From Dryocosmus kuriphilus (taxonomy: Eukaryota > Arthropoda > Insecta > Hymenoptera > Cynipidae), in the NCBI GenBank assembly GCA_038277395.1, contig CM076192.1:197907647-197971646 (forward strand): a stretch of 64,000 nt of DNA. The letters run 5' to 3'. Every line of letters begins with the position of its first letter. The first letter of the stretch is position 1. The notes below the pieces were generated by a model, which was given only the letters and a program-made list of their open reading frames with translations, had not been told where the DNA came from and ran no database searches. This document shows, one piece after another, positions 22,640 through 32,235 of this stretch. The position numbers were made by a program, and so were the translations under genes.

Positions 22640-23335
22640 ATTGTTCATATCTCGAAAACCGTTAGAGATATGTCAAAAGACATTAGGATAAGGGAGAAGT
22701 TTTTCACACAGATATAAATGATAGACTAAAATAAATTTCAAAAGTCCAAGATTTCTTTGATTTTTTTTTTCAAAATTTTGCAGATATCTCGAAAGCGGTA
22801 AGAGCCACGCAAAAGCGGACAAATTTTTGGGGTTTATAAAAAAGGAGACATCCTCAGACTGATCTAAATGGTAGCCTTAAGAAAATTTCAAAATTCCAAG
22901 ATTTTTGGCTTTTTGGGATTTTCAAAAGTTGGAGGTATCTCGAAAACAGTAAGAGATACGCAAAAACGGACAAAATTTTCATTCCATTAGAACGCTTTCT
23001 CAAGCAAAGCTATCTGATGCCCAAAAATGTTTTTCAAAATTCCAAAATTTTTGTAATTTCCAAAATTGTTCGTATCTCGAAAACCGTAAGAGATATGACA
23101 AAAGGGATTTGAACAAGTGGGAAGTTTTTTGCACTGATATAAATGATAGCCTTAAAAAAATTTCAAAATTCCAAGATTTTTTTCTGATTTTTTGCATTTT
23201 TCAAAATTTGCAGATATCTCGTAAGTGGCAAGCGATATGGAAAAAGGGATTAGAAGAAGGGGAAACTTTCTCGGGCTGATCTAAATTATAGGCTAAAGAA
23301 TTTTTCAAAATTCGAAGATGTTTGTTTTGCGTTTT
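22640..23335. repeat. Five ~140-bp sub-repeats in left TIR
   Basis: Each unit contains a palindromic core like ATCTCGAAAACCGTAAGAGAT (cores near 22,650, 22,785, 22,935, 23,074 and 23,213), then AAAACGGACAAAATTTT or AAAGGGATTAGAA, then an ATATAAATGATAGCC-like stretch, then TTTCAAAATTCCAAGATTTTT. Spacing is about 134-149 bp. The mirror series is at 29,480-30,150. Confidence 0.85.
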
Positions 23336-23339
23336 TGCA

Positions 23340-23790
23340 TCCTTCATTATTCGCGTGGGAATGTTCTAGAAGCTACACCTTTCGACAAGTGTCGACAATT
23401 TAAACCAGACAATGCAATGTTGCGCAATGTGATGCAATGATTTTTCGCGCCAGAATGTTCTAGACGGTTAGACTTCTCGCGCCAGAATGTTCTAGAATCA
23501 ACAAGATGATGCAGGTTTCGACAAGCTTCAACACGTTTGAACAAGATGATGCACGTTTCGACAAGTTTCGAAAATTTATGCAAGATGATGCAGTGTTGCG
23601 CAATATGATGCAACGATTTTTCCCGCCAGAATGTTCTAGAAGGTTAGGTTGCATAACGTTGCGCAAGATGATGCAATGTTGCGCATTATGGTGCAACGAT
23701 TTTTCCCGCCAGAATATTCTAGAAGATTAGATTGCACAACAACGTTGCGCAAGATGATGCAACGTGTTCTAGAAGAATCTGGTGGGGGAG
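23340..23790 (+). promoter_or_regulatory. Array of heat-shock elements upstream of polymerase gene
   Basis: Perfect three-part HSEs (nGAAnnTTCnnGAAn) occur at 23,359-23,371, 23,485-23,497 and 23,629-23,641 (all GAATGTTCTAGAA) and at 23,712-23,724 (GAATATTCTAGAA). A copy with a mutated third box is at 23,453-23,465 (GAATGTTCTAGAC), and a two-box TTCTAGAA is at 23,767-23,774. They sit in a degenerate ~80-90-bp repeat that also carries GATGCAATGTTGCGCAA words. Relative to the putative start at 23,830 they lie at about -60, -112, -195, -339, -371 and -465. Binding by heat shock factor is inferred from the match to the consensus. Confidence 0.7.
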
Positions 23791-23798
23791 AGGTGGTC

Positions 23799-23833
23799 TA
23801 TAAAAGTGCGAGTGGAGTGGAGTGCCGTCAGTT
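23799..23833 (+). promoter_or_regulatory. TATA box and initiator of the element
   Basis: TATAAAA at 23,799-23,805 is followed by TCAGTT at 23,828-23,833. The A of TCAGTT (23,830) is 31 bases after the first T of the TATA box, the spacing of arthropod TATA-Inr promoters. It lies directly downstream of the HSE array and upstream of a ~550-base leader and the polymerase gene. Confidence 0.7.
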
Positions 23834-23904
23834 CAGCGTTGTCTGTCAAGTGTGTCACATTGAGCGACGAAAATCTCCAGTGCAGCATTTTGTGAACTTT
23901 ACTA

Positions 23905-24240
23905 TTGACTGGTGAAATAATCTAAAGGCAAAGCGAAAAGTGCATAACTGCAGTTTCTTATGGACCAAAAGTGCATTTTGTGTTATGGACTTTATCAGTT
24001 TTATGGACTTTGAAAGGAAGAATAGTGAGCGGTGAAATAAGGATATTGCATTCAAAGACAAAGTGAAAAGTGCATAACTGCAGTTTCTTATGGACCAGAA
24101 GTGCAGTTTGTATTATGGACTTTACTAGTATTATGGACTTTGAAGGGAAGAATATTGAGCAGTGAAATAGGGATATTGCATTTAAAGACAAAGTGAAAAG
24201 TGCATAACTGCAGTTTCTTATGGACTTTTGAAAGAAGCCA
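23905..24240 (+). repeat. ~125-bp tandem repeat in the 5' leader
   Basis: Two and a half copies of a unit containing AAAGTGCATAACTGCAGTTT, CTTATGGACC and GGACTTTGAAGGGAAGAATA, starting near 23,928, 24,061 and 24,195. No long open frame on plus; the minus-strand frames here only reflect the repeat. It would be in the untranslated leader of a transcript starting at 23,830. Confidence 0.8.
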
Positions 24241-24382
24241 GGAGAGCAGTTTGTGCTATAGACTTTTTTATATAGTGACTTTAAAGATATGATTGATAGT
24301 GACTTTACTATTAAGAAAATCTCCAGTGCAGTTCTTTTTTGACCGATATTTTTTTTATCTGTGAATAAAAAACTCCGTCAAA

Positions 24383-24607
24383 ATGATACTCGACGAGTGT
24401 GTAAAGCTTGTTCCGGATATAGGGGATGCGTTGAGCTTAATGGAATCGTCTGGATGCGCACCAGTCCACAAAGTGAAGAAATTGAATGAAGAGTGCTCAC
24501 TTTGTTTGAAGATAGATAGGAGGGAACTGAGAAGAAAAAACACCACAGAAAACTTTAGGCGAAAAACGAAAATGTCACCCACGACATACGACACCATAAA
24601 TCACTAA
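24383..24607 (+). CDS. Small ORF upstream of the polymerase gene
   Basis: 74 codons from ATG 24,383, ending one base into the start codon of the following frame (stop TAA 24,605-24,607, next ATG 24,607). It contains a C-x-x-C pair in EECSLCLKIDRREL and a basic C-terminal part (RRKNTTENFRRKTKM). I do not recognise it. It may be the N-terminal part of the polymerase polypeptide separated by a frameshift, or a separate small protein of the element. Confidence 0.45.
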   Translation: MILDECVKLVPDIGDALSLMESSGCAPVHKVKKLNEECSLCLKIDRRELRRKNTTENFRRKTKMSPTTYDTINH

Positions 24608-27600
24608 TGATAAGCACTGTGCTTCTTGCCTATTATACAAAAATTGGCAAAGACACACCCAATGACAAGAACTTTAAATCAAAGAACGTGTGTCAGGTAC
24701 GGGTCCTCAAAGAAATGGAGGAATTCGAGGAGAAAGACTCTGGGTGGACCCTTCACTCAATAATAAAACTTTCCATCAACATCGACAAGTTGAATCCCAT
24801 GCAGCCAGGTTCATACGTTGATCTTCCACCATCAATCAAGGATAAGAAAGCGTGCGTGAACATACGAAATGAATATGACAACGAATGCCTCAAGTGGGCA
24901 ATACTGTCAGCCCTACACCCAACTGACTTTAGAAAACATCTTAAACGTGTGTCAAAATATTAACAATACAAGGATGAACTGGATTTTTCTGACATCAGTT
25001 TTCCATTTGCCCTCAAGGATGTGAAAAAATTCGAGGAGAAGAACCAAATCTCTGTGAATGTCTACGGCCTTACTAAGAAGAGTGAATATAAATTCACAGT
25101 GGTGCCTCTTCACCTCACCTCACAAAAAGGAGACACGCACGTAAATGTTCTTTGTGTGGAGGAAGATTATGTTTGTGTGGATGGTGAAGAAGAAGAAAAA
25201 GAAGAAGAAGGACCCAGAATCTTCAACTTCCACTACGTATGGATTAAGGATTTATCCCGATTAGTTTCTAATCAACTGTCAAAAAATCACAGAAAAAAGC
25301 TCATTTGTGACCGGTGCTTGCAATACTTTATCAAAGCGGAGAAACTGGAAGCACACACTGAAGATTGTGTAAAACTAAATGACTGCAGAGTGGTGCTTCC
25401 AGAACCCGGGAGGAACATTGTTGAGTTAAAGCACTTTCAGAACCGAGAGCGAGTTTCTTTCATCATATACGCGGACTGTGAGTCTCTTTTGATACCCGTA
25501 AATGATGATGAAGGAGCAGAAAGAACCCCGAATACTGAGGTCTTTGAAAGACATGAGGTTTTCAATATTGGCTAGATGTTTAAGTGCAGTTATGATGAAA
25601 CACTATCCTTTTACGAGTCATGTACGGACGATGTGGAGCCGGAAAAGTAGTTTGCTGAGCAGTTGCACAAAATTGCTCAGAAATGTGACAAGATTTTGGC
25701 ATCTCCAGTATCAATGGAAAAAAAATAATCTTTGAGCAGCCGGAAGCCTTTATAGATGCCAAAACTTGTCACATTTGCCAGAAGGCACTACATCCTTCAG
25801 TGAAAAAATGTGCATGATCATTGTCACTTGACAGGTAAGTACCGTGGTCCTGCGCATGAGCATTGCAACTTGGCATATCAGGACTCAAACACCATACCTG
25901 TTGCGTTTCATAATCTGAGAGGGTACGAAGCTCACTTTATTATTCGTGACATTGCCACACAATTTGAGGGAAGAGTTCAAGTTCTTGCACTCAATAAGGA
26001 AAAATATATTTCCTTCACAAAGTACGTTCAGGAAACTCAGATAAAATTTAGATTCGTCGATTCATTTGGATTCATGGCCTCTTCCCTAGAGAAGTTATCA
26101 TCATACCTTACTCAGTATAAAATCGTCAGTGCAGTGTTTGCCGGTGTTGAGAGGGAAAGAATTGAGCTTCTCACGAGGAAGGGTGTTCTGTCCTATAAAT
26201 ACGTGGACTCGAGGGACAGACTCAATGAAACCGAGCTTCCACCAAAAGAGAAATTTTACAGCACACTGAATGATTCGGCAATATCGGACGAAGATTATGC
26301 ACATGCACAACTGTTATGGTGTGCATTTAACATCAAGACACTCATCCAGTACGTCAGTCTGTACATGAAAACTGATGTTCTGCTTTTGGCTGACATTTTC
26401 GAAAGTTTCCGAGAAACAAACATGGGGACAAAGATGGGGAGATCTTCTTCATTGAATATTTAGATGCAAATAACCTGTAAGTTTGGGCAATGGAACAGCC
26501 CCTCCTCCACGGTGGATTTGAGTGGGTTACGAATTTGCAAAATTTTGATTTCGCCATTCCAGACGATTCACCCTTTGGCTACATTCTGGAAGTAGATTTG
26601 GACTATCCCGCGGAACTTCGTGGCAAGCACAATGACTTGCCGTTTTTCCCAGAATACTCGAGTCCACCGGGATCCAGCCAGGAGAAGCTCCTAACTACCT
26701 TCCTGCCGAAACGAAAGTACGTTCTCCATTATCGTGCTCTGAAGAATGCATTAGCCCATGGATTGAAGCTTGCCAAAATTCATAAAGTCTTGAAATTCCA
26801 TCAATATACATGGTTGAAGAGTTACATTGATATTAATACTGCATTGAGGACTAACGCTAAAAACGAGTTTGAAAATAATCTCTTCAAACTCATGAATAAT
26901 GCAGTTTACAGAAAGACAATGGGGAACGTACGAAAATACGTTGATGTGAAGCTCGTGAAAAAGTGGCGGGGTAGGTATGGAGCAGAAGCCCTCATAGCCC
27001 GACCAAACTTTCACAGTCGAGCAATCTTCAGTGAAAATCTCGTTGCGATTGAACTGAGAAGAACTGACGTTTTGTTTAACAAGCCGATCTATGTAGAGCT
27101 CGCTGTGCTGGATATCTCCAAAATCCTAATGTACGACTTTCACTACAACTACATACTTAAAAAATACGGTGTCAAATGCAAACTATGATACAATGACACG
27201 GACAGTCATATTTACGAAGTAAAATGTAATGACATTTACGCCGACATGAAAGACGACATTGACAAATTTGACGCCTCCGACTACCCTCGAGACAATGTTT
27301 TCGGAATGCCTCAAGTCAACAAAAAATTTTTAGGCCTCATGAAGGATGAGCGTTGTGGTAAAATCATCACTGAGTTTGTTGGCTTTCGGAGTAAAATGTA
27401 CAGCATCCGTGTAAATGGCGAAGACTTTGTCAAAAAAGCCAAAGGCGTAAAAGCAGGCATTGTACGCAAAACAATCACATTCGATGGCTACGCGGAATGC
27501 TTGAGAAATTTTTCAGTCCAAAGCAGAACCCAGTATGTCATCAGATCAAGACTACGCAATGTCGAGACGATTAAACAATCAAAAATTGCACTGAGTCCTC

Positions 27601-27758
27601 ATGATAATAAACGACGCTTACTCGCCATCACCACAGACACACTTGCATGGGGACACTACCGACTAAACGATGCAGTGTACGTTGACGCTACTGACGACGA
27701 GGACGATATACTCCCAGAAAATGATTATGACCCTTTGGTCATGCTTGTTAAAAATTAG
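24607..27758 (+). pseudogene. Protein-primed type-B DNA polymerase (PolB), inactivated
   Basis: Order of blocks: an N-terminal domain (24,607-24,963; SGWTLHSIIKL, PGSYVDLPP) closed by TAA; a region with WIKDLSRLVSNQLSKN and a C-x2-C zinc motif (from about 25,227); the start of the exonuclease region (IIYADCESL near 25,460); a TAG at 25,573 and another near 25,648; an HNH/treble-clef-like finger with C-x2-C (25,767-25,778), HDHCH (25,813-25,827) and HEHCN; exonuclease/TPR blocks to 26,460. Motif A follows as LDANNL with TAA at the next codon (26,478). Then come a K-x-x-x-N-N-A-V-Y-R-K-T motif (26,886-26,927), a TGA at 27,187, and motif C DTDS (27,195-27,206). The tail ends at 27,758. Sequence expected between about 26,420 and 26,450 is missing. 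The family replicates Polinton DNA by protein priming; this copy cannot. Confidence 0.85.
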
Positions 27759-28000
27759 TTACTGCAGTCATATCGTCATAACTGCACTTTTACTTCGCCT
27801 TTGTGAATAGGTACTTCCTTGCAAATATGTTGTTATTATTATTATTATTACTATTATTATTACTGTACAGCGGTATCATAAAAAATTAGGTACTGCAGAC
27901 ATATCATCATAACTGCACTTTGACATCGCCTTTGTAAATATTTACTTTCTTGTAAATATGTTATTATTATTATTATCATTATTATTACTGCTGTACAGCA
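27759..28000 (+). repeat. ~125-bp tandem repeat in 3' region
   Basis: Two copies of a unit with ACTGCAGNCATATCGTCATAACTGCACTTT, CTTCGCCTTTGTGAATA and CTTGCAAATATGTT followed by (ATT)n (about 27,831-27,862 and 27,961-27,990). A third, diverged piece with TGCGTTG(T/A)GGTGAATGGATTC occurs twice at 28,010-28,110. The word CATAACTGCA is shared with the 5' leader repeat. Confidence 0.75.
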
Positions 28001-28158
28001 GTATCACCTGCGTTGTGGTGAATGGATTCTTGCAAATATGAGTCTAGTTCAACTTTTTTAAATGCACAACGTTATGACCTGCGTTGAGGTGAATGGATTC
28101 TTGCAAATCTATCTATAGTTCAACTTTGTAAATAGGGTATAAAGGAGTTATATATTTG

Positions 28159-28164
28159 AATAAA
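28159..28164 (+). terminator. Polyadenylation signal AATAAA
   Basis: AATAAA in TTGAATAAAGACAAG, 400 bases after the polymerase stop, followed by a T-rich stretch (CTTTTTTTATTTATC at about 28,191). It is a plausible 3' end of the element's plus-strand transcript. Confidence 0.5.
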
Positions 28165-28259
28165 GACAAGATTTGAATGCGTATAAATTGCTTTTTTTAT
28201 TTATCAAGGAACCATACATCTACTTAGTGTAAGCATATATACATTTGTAGTTTAGTCTA

Positions 28260-28530
28260 ACATTGGTTCATCGTTGCTTCAACGTTGGCTCAACGTCGGT
28301 TCATCGTTGCTTTAACGTTGGCTCAACGTTGATACATCGTTGCTTCAACGTTGACTCAACGTTGATTCAACATTGCACAGAGTTGATTTAACATTGATTA
28401 CATATCTGATTTGTCTATCAAGCTGTTTTGTGAACTAATCAAACCAAAGTTGAATAAACGTTAAGCCAGCGTTAACTCAACCTTGGTTCAACGGTGGTTC
28501 AACGTTGGTTTAACGCTGTTTCAACATTGC
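28260..28530. repeat. AACGTTG-based short tandem repeat
   Basis: About twenty diverged copies of a ~12-base word such as TTCAACGTTGGC, with the self-complementary core CAACGTTG. They are interrupted at about 28,380-28,460 and then resume. No coding potential. It separates the polymerase 3' end from the integrase relic on the other strand. Confidence 0.85.
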
Positions 28531-28544
28531 ACAAAAATTGATTA

Positions 28545-28795
28545 CATATCTGATATGTCAAGCCTAGACACTTTACATATACTTTATTGCCACGTTTCTC
28601 GATTATTCTTTTCCACAATGTATACGTCTGGATGCTTCTTTTGGAAAGTCCCTGTTCATAGAATCCGTCAGCGATAGTTTGCTCATGATAGTCTTTGTGC
28701 TTGTACGCCGCTGGATTGTTGGGAATGACTTGAGTGACAGTGAATATCTCTCTTGTCCAGTTGGGAGGTGTATACTTTAATTTACCTTCATAATA
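28545..28795 (-). pseudogene. Polinton integrase C-terminal relic (SH3-like plus chromodomain)
   Basis: Reading down from 28,795, one minus frame gives about 52 residues (KYTPPNWTREIFTVTQV..., then NNPAAYKHKDYHEQ, then IADGFYEQGLSK). These fit the small beta-barrel that follows the catalytic core in Polinton integrases. After a frameshift near 28,640 the text HPDVYIVEK and, in another frame, IIEKRGNKVYVKCLG continue it; the valine-glutamate-lysine then V-K-x-L-G pattern is that of the following chromodomain. The catalytic DDE core is absent. Between this and the right TIR there is no other integrase sequence, so most of the gene is deleted. Opposite orientation to the polymerase matches convergent layouts known in the family. 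Confidence 0.65.
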
Positions 28796-28799
28796 ATTT

Positions 28800-29179
28800 A
28801 CTTCTACAGTTTATTAAATAACGCCATATACATAGAGAGGTGCCGATTGCGCAGGCGCAATGTTATTGTCACATGAAACATAACCTCTAATCTTGAAACA
28901 AAAACCGGGTCACCATATATAATTACGTAGATGACGCCGGTATAGCTGTAAGGGTTCTGCAACTCAGTCGAAAAGACGAGAGGGCTTTCACACCATTTTC
29001 CCTGTTCCAACTCTAAAAACTTTCCCAAGAAATTTATTTTCCCCTTTTCCAGCTAATAAAACTGCGGACAGTATTTTCCACCTCTCCAGCTGATGAAACT
29101 GAGGACAATATTTTCCCCCTTTCCAGCTGAGAAAACTGAGCAGTATGAGGTGGATGAGGACCATGTGCAAGCTCATAGT
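28800..29179. other. Unassigned spacer inside the element
   Basis: It contains three diverged copies of TTTTCCACCT(C/T)TCCAGCTGA(T/G)AAAACTGAG-like text at about 29,035-29,150 (a ~45-bp tandem repeat) and no recognised coding block. Confidence 0.5.
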
Positions 29180-30531
29180 CGTTGCATCATATTGCGCAAC
29201 ACTGCATCATCTTGCGTAACTTTTCGAAACTTGTCGAAACGTGGATCATCTTGTTTAAACATGTTGAAGCTTACCGAAATCTGCATCATCTTGTTGATTC
29301 TAGAATATTCTGGCGCTAAAAATCTAACCTACTAGAACATTCTGGCGCAAAAAATCATTGCATCACATTGCGCAACATTGCATCATCGTGCCTAAATTGT
29401 CGACACTTGTCGAAGCGTGTCGATTCTAGAACATTCTCACGCGAATAATGAAGGATGCAAAAAAGCATAACAGAAATCTTGGAATTTTGAAAAATTCTTT
29501 GGCCTATAATTTAGATCAGCCAGAGAAAGTTTCACCTTCTTCTAATCCCTTTTTCCATACCGCTTACCACTTTCGAGATATCTGCAAATTTTGAAAAATG
29601 CAAAAAATCAGAAAAAAATCTTGGAATTTTGAAACTTGTTTAAGGCTATCATTTATATCAGTGCGAAAAACTTCCCACTTGTACTAATGACTATTGTCAT
29701 ATCTCTTACAGTTTTCGAGATACGAACAATTTTGGAAATTACAAAAATTTTGGAATTTTGAGGAAAACTTTAGCGCATCAGTTAGCTTAGCTTGAGAAAG
29801 CGATGTAATAGAATGAAAATTTTGTCCGTTTTGGCGTAGCTCTTACCGTTTTCGAGATACCTCAAACTTTAGAAGGTCCAAAAAAAGCAAAAATCTTGGA
29901 ATTTTGAAATCCTTTTAAGGCTATCATTTAGATCAGTCTGAGGAAGTCCCCTTTCTAATAAACTCCAAAATTTTGTCCGTTTTTGCGTAGCTCTTACCGT
30001 TTTCGAGATATCTGCAAAATTTTGAAGAAATGCAAAAAAAAAAGCAAAAAAATCTTGCAATTTTGAAATTTCTTTAATTCTATCATTTATATCAGTGTGA
30101 AAAACTTCTCCCTTATCCTAACGTCTTTTGTCATATCTCTTACGGTTTTCGAGATATGAACAATTTTGGAAATTGGTAAATTCCAATACATAACCTTGAC
30201 TGCATTTCTACTTGCTTATGGGTAAGAGAAGGGTTAACGCTGGTGATTTCGTGTCTCCAGCTATTGCGTACTAAAATAAGCTTAGCACAGACATGAACCA
30301 CGTCAATTCTTGAGGTATATAGTCTGGAGCAGAACCCTTTCTCATCGACTAGCGTTAAATAGCTTATTTCACACGTGACAGATTTCTACCTTACCGGCTG
30401 ACGGTAACTAACTGCCTTAACGACTGATGGTAACAAACTGTCACAGATTCCTGCCTTACCAACTGATGGAAACAAACTGCCATGTTTCTAGTGGCTCCAG
30501 AAGCCCTACCTTACCGACTGCGGGCAATGCC
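29180..30531. repeat. Right terminal inverted repeat
   Basis: Reverse complement of the left TIR, including the five ~140-bp sub-repeats and the subterminal iterons. Its inner edge stops at GTTGCATCATATTGCGC, whereas the left arm goes on into additional HSEs and the TATA box, so only the left end has the full promoter. Confidence 0.85.
29298..29436 (-). promoter_or_regulatory. Mirror-image heat-shock elements in the right TIR
   Basis: TTCTAGAATATTC at 29,298-29,310 and TTCTAGAACATTC at 29,424-29,436 are perfect three-part HSEs. GAACATTC at 29,335-29,342 keeps two boxes. No TATA box follows on the minus-strand inward side or on the plus strand within the TIR. Confidence 0.65.
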
Positions 30532-31100
30532 GACTGTCAATACTTAGCATGGACACGCAACACTGAGGGAGTAGTGGCGCCATCTGTCGGCGGCAGCGCG
30601 AAGCTTGTCGTGGAGGCGTAGAACGTACACTGCTATACTACCTCTATATATAAATTGTTTTTGCTTTGATCATGAACAATTTTATTAGAAATAAAATACC
30701 TAATTTTTAAACGAAATTATGCAAAAAAATATTTTCGTGTTTTAGACTAACTTTATTCGAGTGCCATGTGAAACAGAATCGTTTGCTTCGAATTAGATCT
30801 TCTCTACGCTTGCTTTTACTGTGGTGGAGGCTGAAGAGGCGAAGGAGGAGGAGGATGGGGATTTAGTTGAATAAAGGACCCAAAATCTGTATATAGTTGG
30901 ATAACTCACAAATATTTAGGAAAGACTTTGAATTATTTTTGCATATCCTAAATGAACAATTAATTCGAAACCCACCGAGCCCATCTACATATGCACATGT
31001 TCGGGTGCGGCTGTTATTAGTTCACAATTAATGTTTAGTGGAATATTTAGGTCTAATCGTTCAGATCCCTTCACACATAATTTGGTCAGGAAATGGCGCT
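30532..31100. repeat. Flank and start of composite repeat copy 2
   Basis: About 30,532-30,770 shows no recognised feature. From about 30,770 the text (GCTTGCTTTTACTGTGG..., then GGAGGAGGAGGATGGGGATT, then CAAAATCTGTATATAGTTGG) matches 38,350-38,470 and 53,046-53,165, so the composite repeat extends further upstream here than in copy 1. The reading frame that is acidic in the later copies is not open here. Confidence 0.6.
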
Positions 31101-31262
31101 GTTTATTTTATGAGATTACTGCAACGTTAATGGGCTACAAATTTTTGGGCGTACCGCTAATGTAAAGCAACGCATGTACGAATAGTTACACTAAAGACCT
31201 CGGTGAATCTAGACTGACTTCAACTTAGAACCAGAACTGGATAGGACATCTCACGATTATTT
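31100..31262. repeat. Conserved module, left part, copy 2
   Basis: It matches 38,690-38,820 (GTAAAGCAACGCATG..., AGACTGACTTCAACTTAGAACC) and stops near 31,262 where the LINE begins. The right part resumes at about 35,503. Confidence 0.7.
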
Positions 31263-31461
31263 TGAAAAAATGATATCCCTTATTTGAAAGAATTAAATTA
31301 AATTCAATTCAATTCAATTTATTAAAGAACCCAAATAGGTCCAATACATTGCAAATTGTAAATAAATTGTTAAGTGTGTAAAAATTTTTCTTAGTACTGG
31401 AACTAACTTATAATTAGTTATAGCTAATAATTAGCTATTTAGTCGGACACTGTACTACGTG

Positions 31462-31950
31462 TTACTCAAAGAGGATGAAGGATCTTATTCTAAGATCTTG
31501 TATAACGTATTGAAATAGATCGTTTAAACGTGCAATGGTTCCAACATATAGCAAACGCTCTAACGAGTCTTGGTCGTTTTCAGAGAGAGTTAGACACTTT
31601 CGAAGACAATAAGTTCTTAGGACATTACAAATTGGATAATTAAGATATACATGAGCCAAACACTCATGTTCCATTTTCTTACAGATACTGCAGCTTTGGT
31701 TGGCATCGATGACATATAAGAGACCATTAAAATGTAGCCTAATTTCAGATTCGCAGGACATTCTTAATTGACTAACAATTCGGACATTAGTTAGACTAGT
31801 GCTAAATTGAAGATATGCTTCCTTGGAGCCCAGGTGGCTTAGTTTTCTGAACATCTTATTATAAGTCGAGTTGATTACTCTGTCTATGGCTTTGCAAAAA
31901 ATATTATTTGACCATTTACTGAGAGGGCTAGATTTTACAGCAGAGACCAA
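31462..31950 (-). pseudogene. LINE C-terminal region with Cys/His motif
   Basis: A 162-codon frame containing CSICKKMEHECLAHVYLNYP, a C-x2-C...H...C arrangement as seen at the C-terminus of many Jockey/CR1-like LINE ORF2 proteins. It is downstream of the RT relic in the same orientation and ends about 140 bases before the 3' tail repeat. It is the longest surviving frame of the element. Confidence 0.7.
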
Positions 31951-32235
31951 ACCTGGTCTAGCTCACTGTCCAAAACACGCATCTCTCTTGCCTATTGACT
32001 TAAGCACGTATGACAGCTGTGAAGCCCAGTTGAACTCAAAGCACCAATCATCCTCTTGGTCAAATTTACATAGCTTTCTAAAACATATTTTTGGCAATAT
32101 ATGATCTTCCATAATAACGAGGGGGATTCACCAAATATACACTCTTGTAAATGCTTTAAAGCTGCTTTGAACGACACCTGTTTCCACCCTTACGTAAGTA
32201 TAGGCATCTACGAATTCAAGTGTGTGAGTGTTATT

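Larger units (their letters stand above)
22283..23616. repeat. Left terminal inverted repeat
   Basis: It matches 29,180-30,531 in reverse complement over its whole length with moderate divergence. From outside in: four copies of CAGTCGGTAAGGCAG-like words (22,283-22,420), a single-copy stretch with CTATATACCTC and AAGCTTATTTTAGTACG, five ~140-bp sub-repeats (22,640-23,330), and the start of a TGCGCAA/HSE region (23,340-23,616). Confidence 0.85.
22283..30531 (+). mobile_element. Polinton/Maverick-like element with long TIRs
   Basis: About 8.25 kb bounded by ~1.34-kb inverted repeats (22,283-23,616 and 29,180-30,531). Inside are a broken type-B DNA polymerase (24,607-27,758, plus) and the C-terminal end of a chromodomain-type integrase (28,545-28,795, minus). 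That gene pair with long TIRs defines Polinton/Maverick elements, which replicate by protein-primed self-synthesis. Typical elements are about 15-20 kb, so this is a shortened derivative without ATPase or capsid genes inside. The exact ends and a target-site duplication could not be fixed by eye, because outside the GCAGTCGGTA word the two flanks diverge. Confidence 0.75.

Noticed and set aside
23347..24191. Minus frames of 70-90 codons rich in His, Cys and Asn over the HSE region and leader
   Set aside because: They follow the tandem repeats and oppose the transcribed strand of the polymerase.
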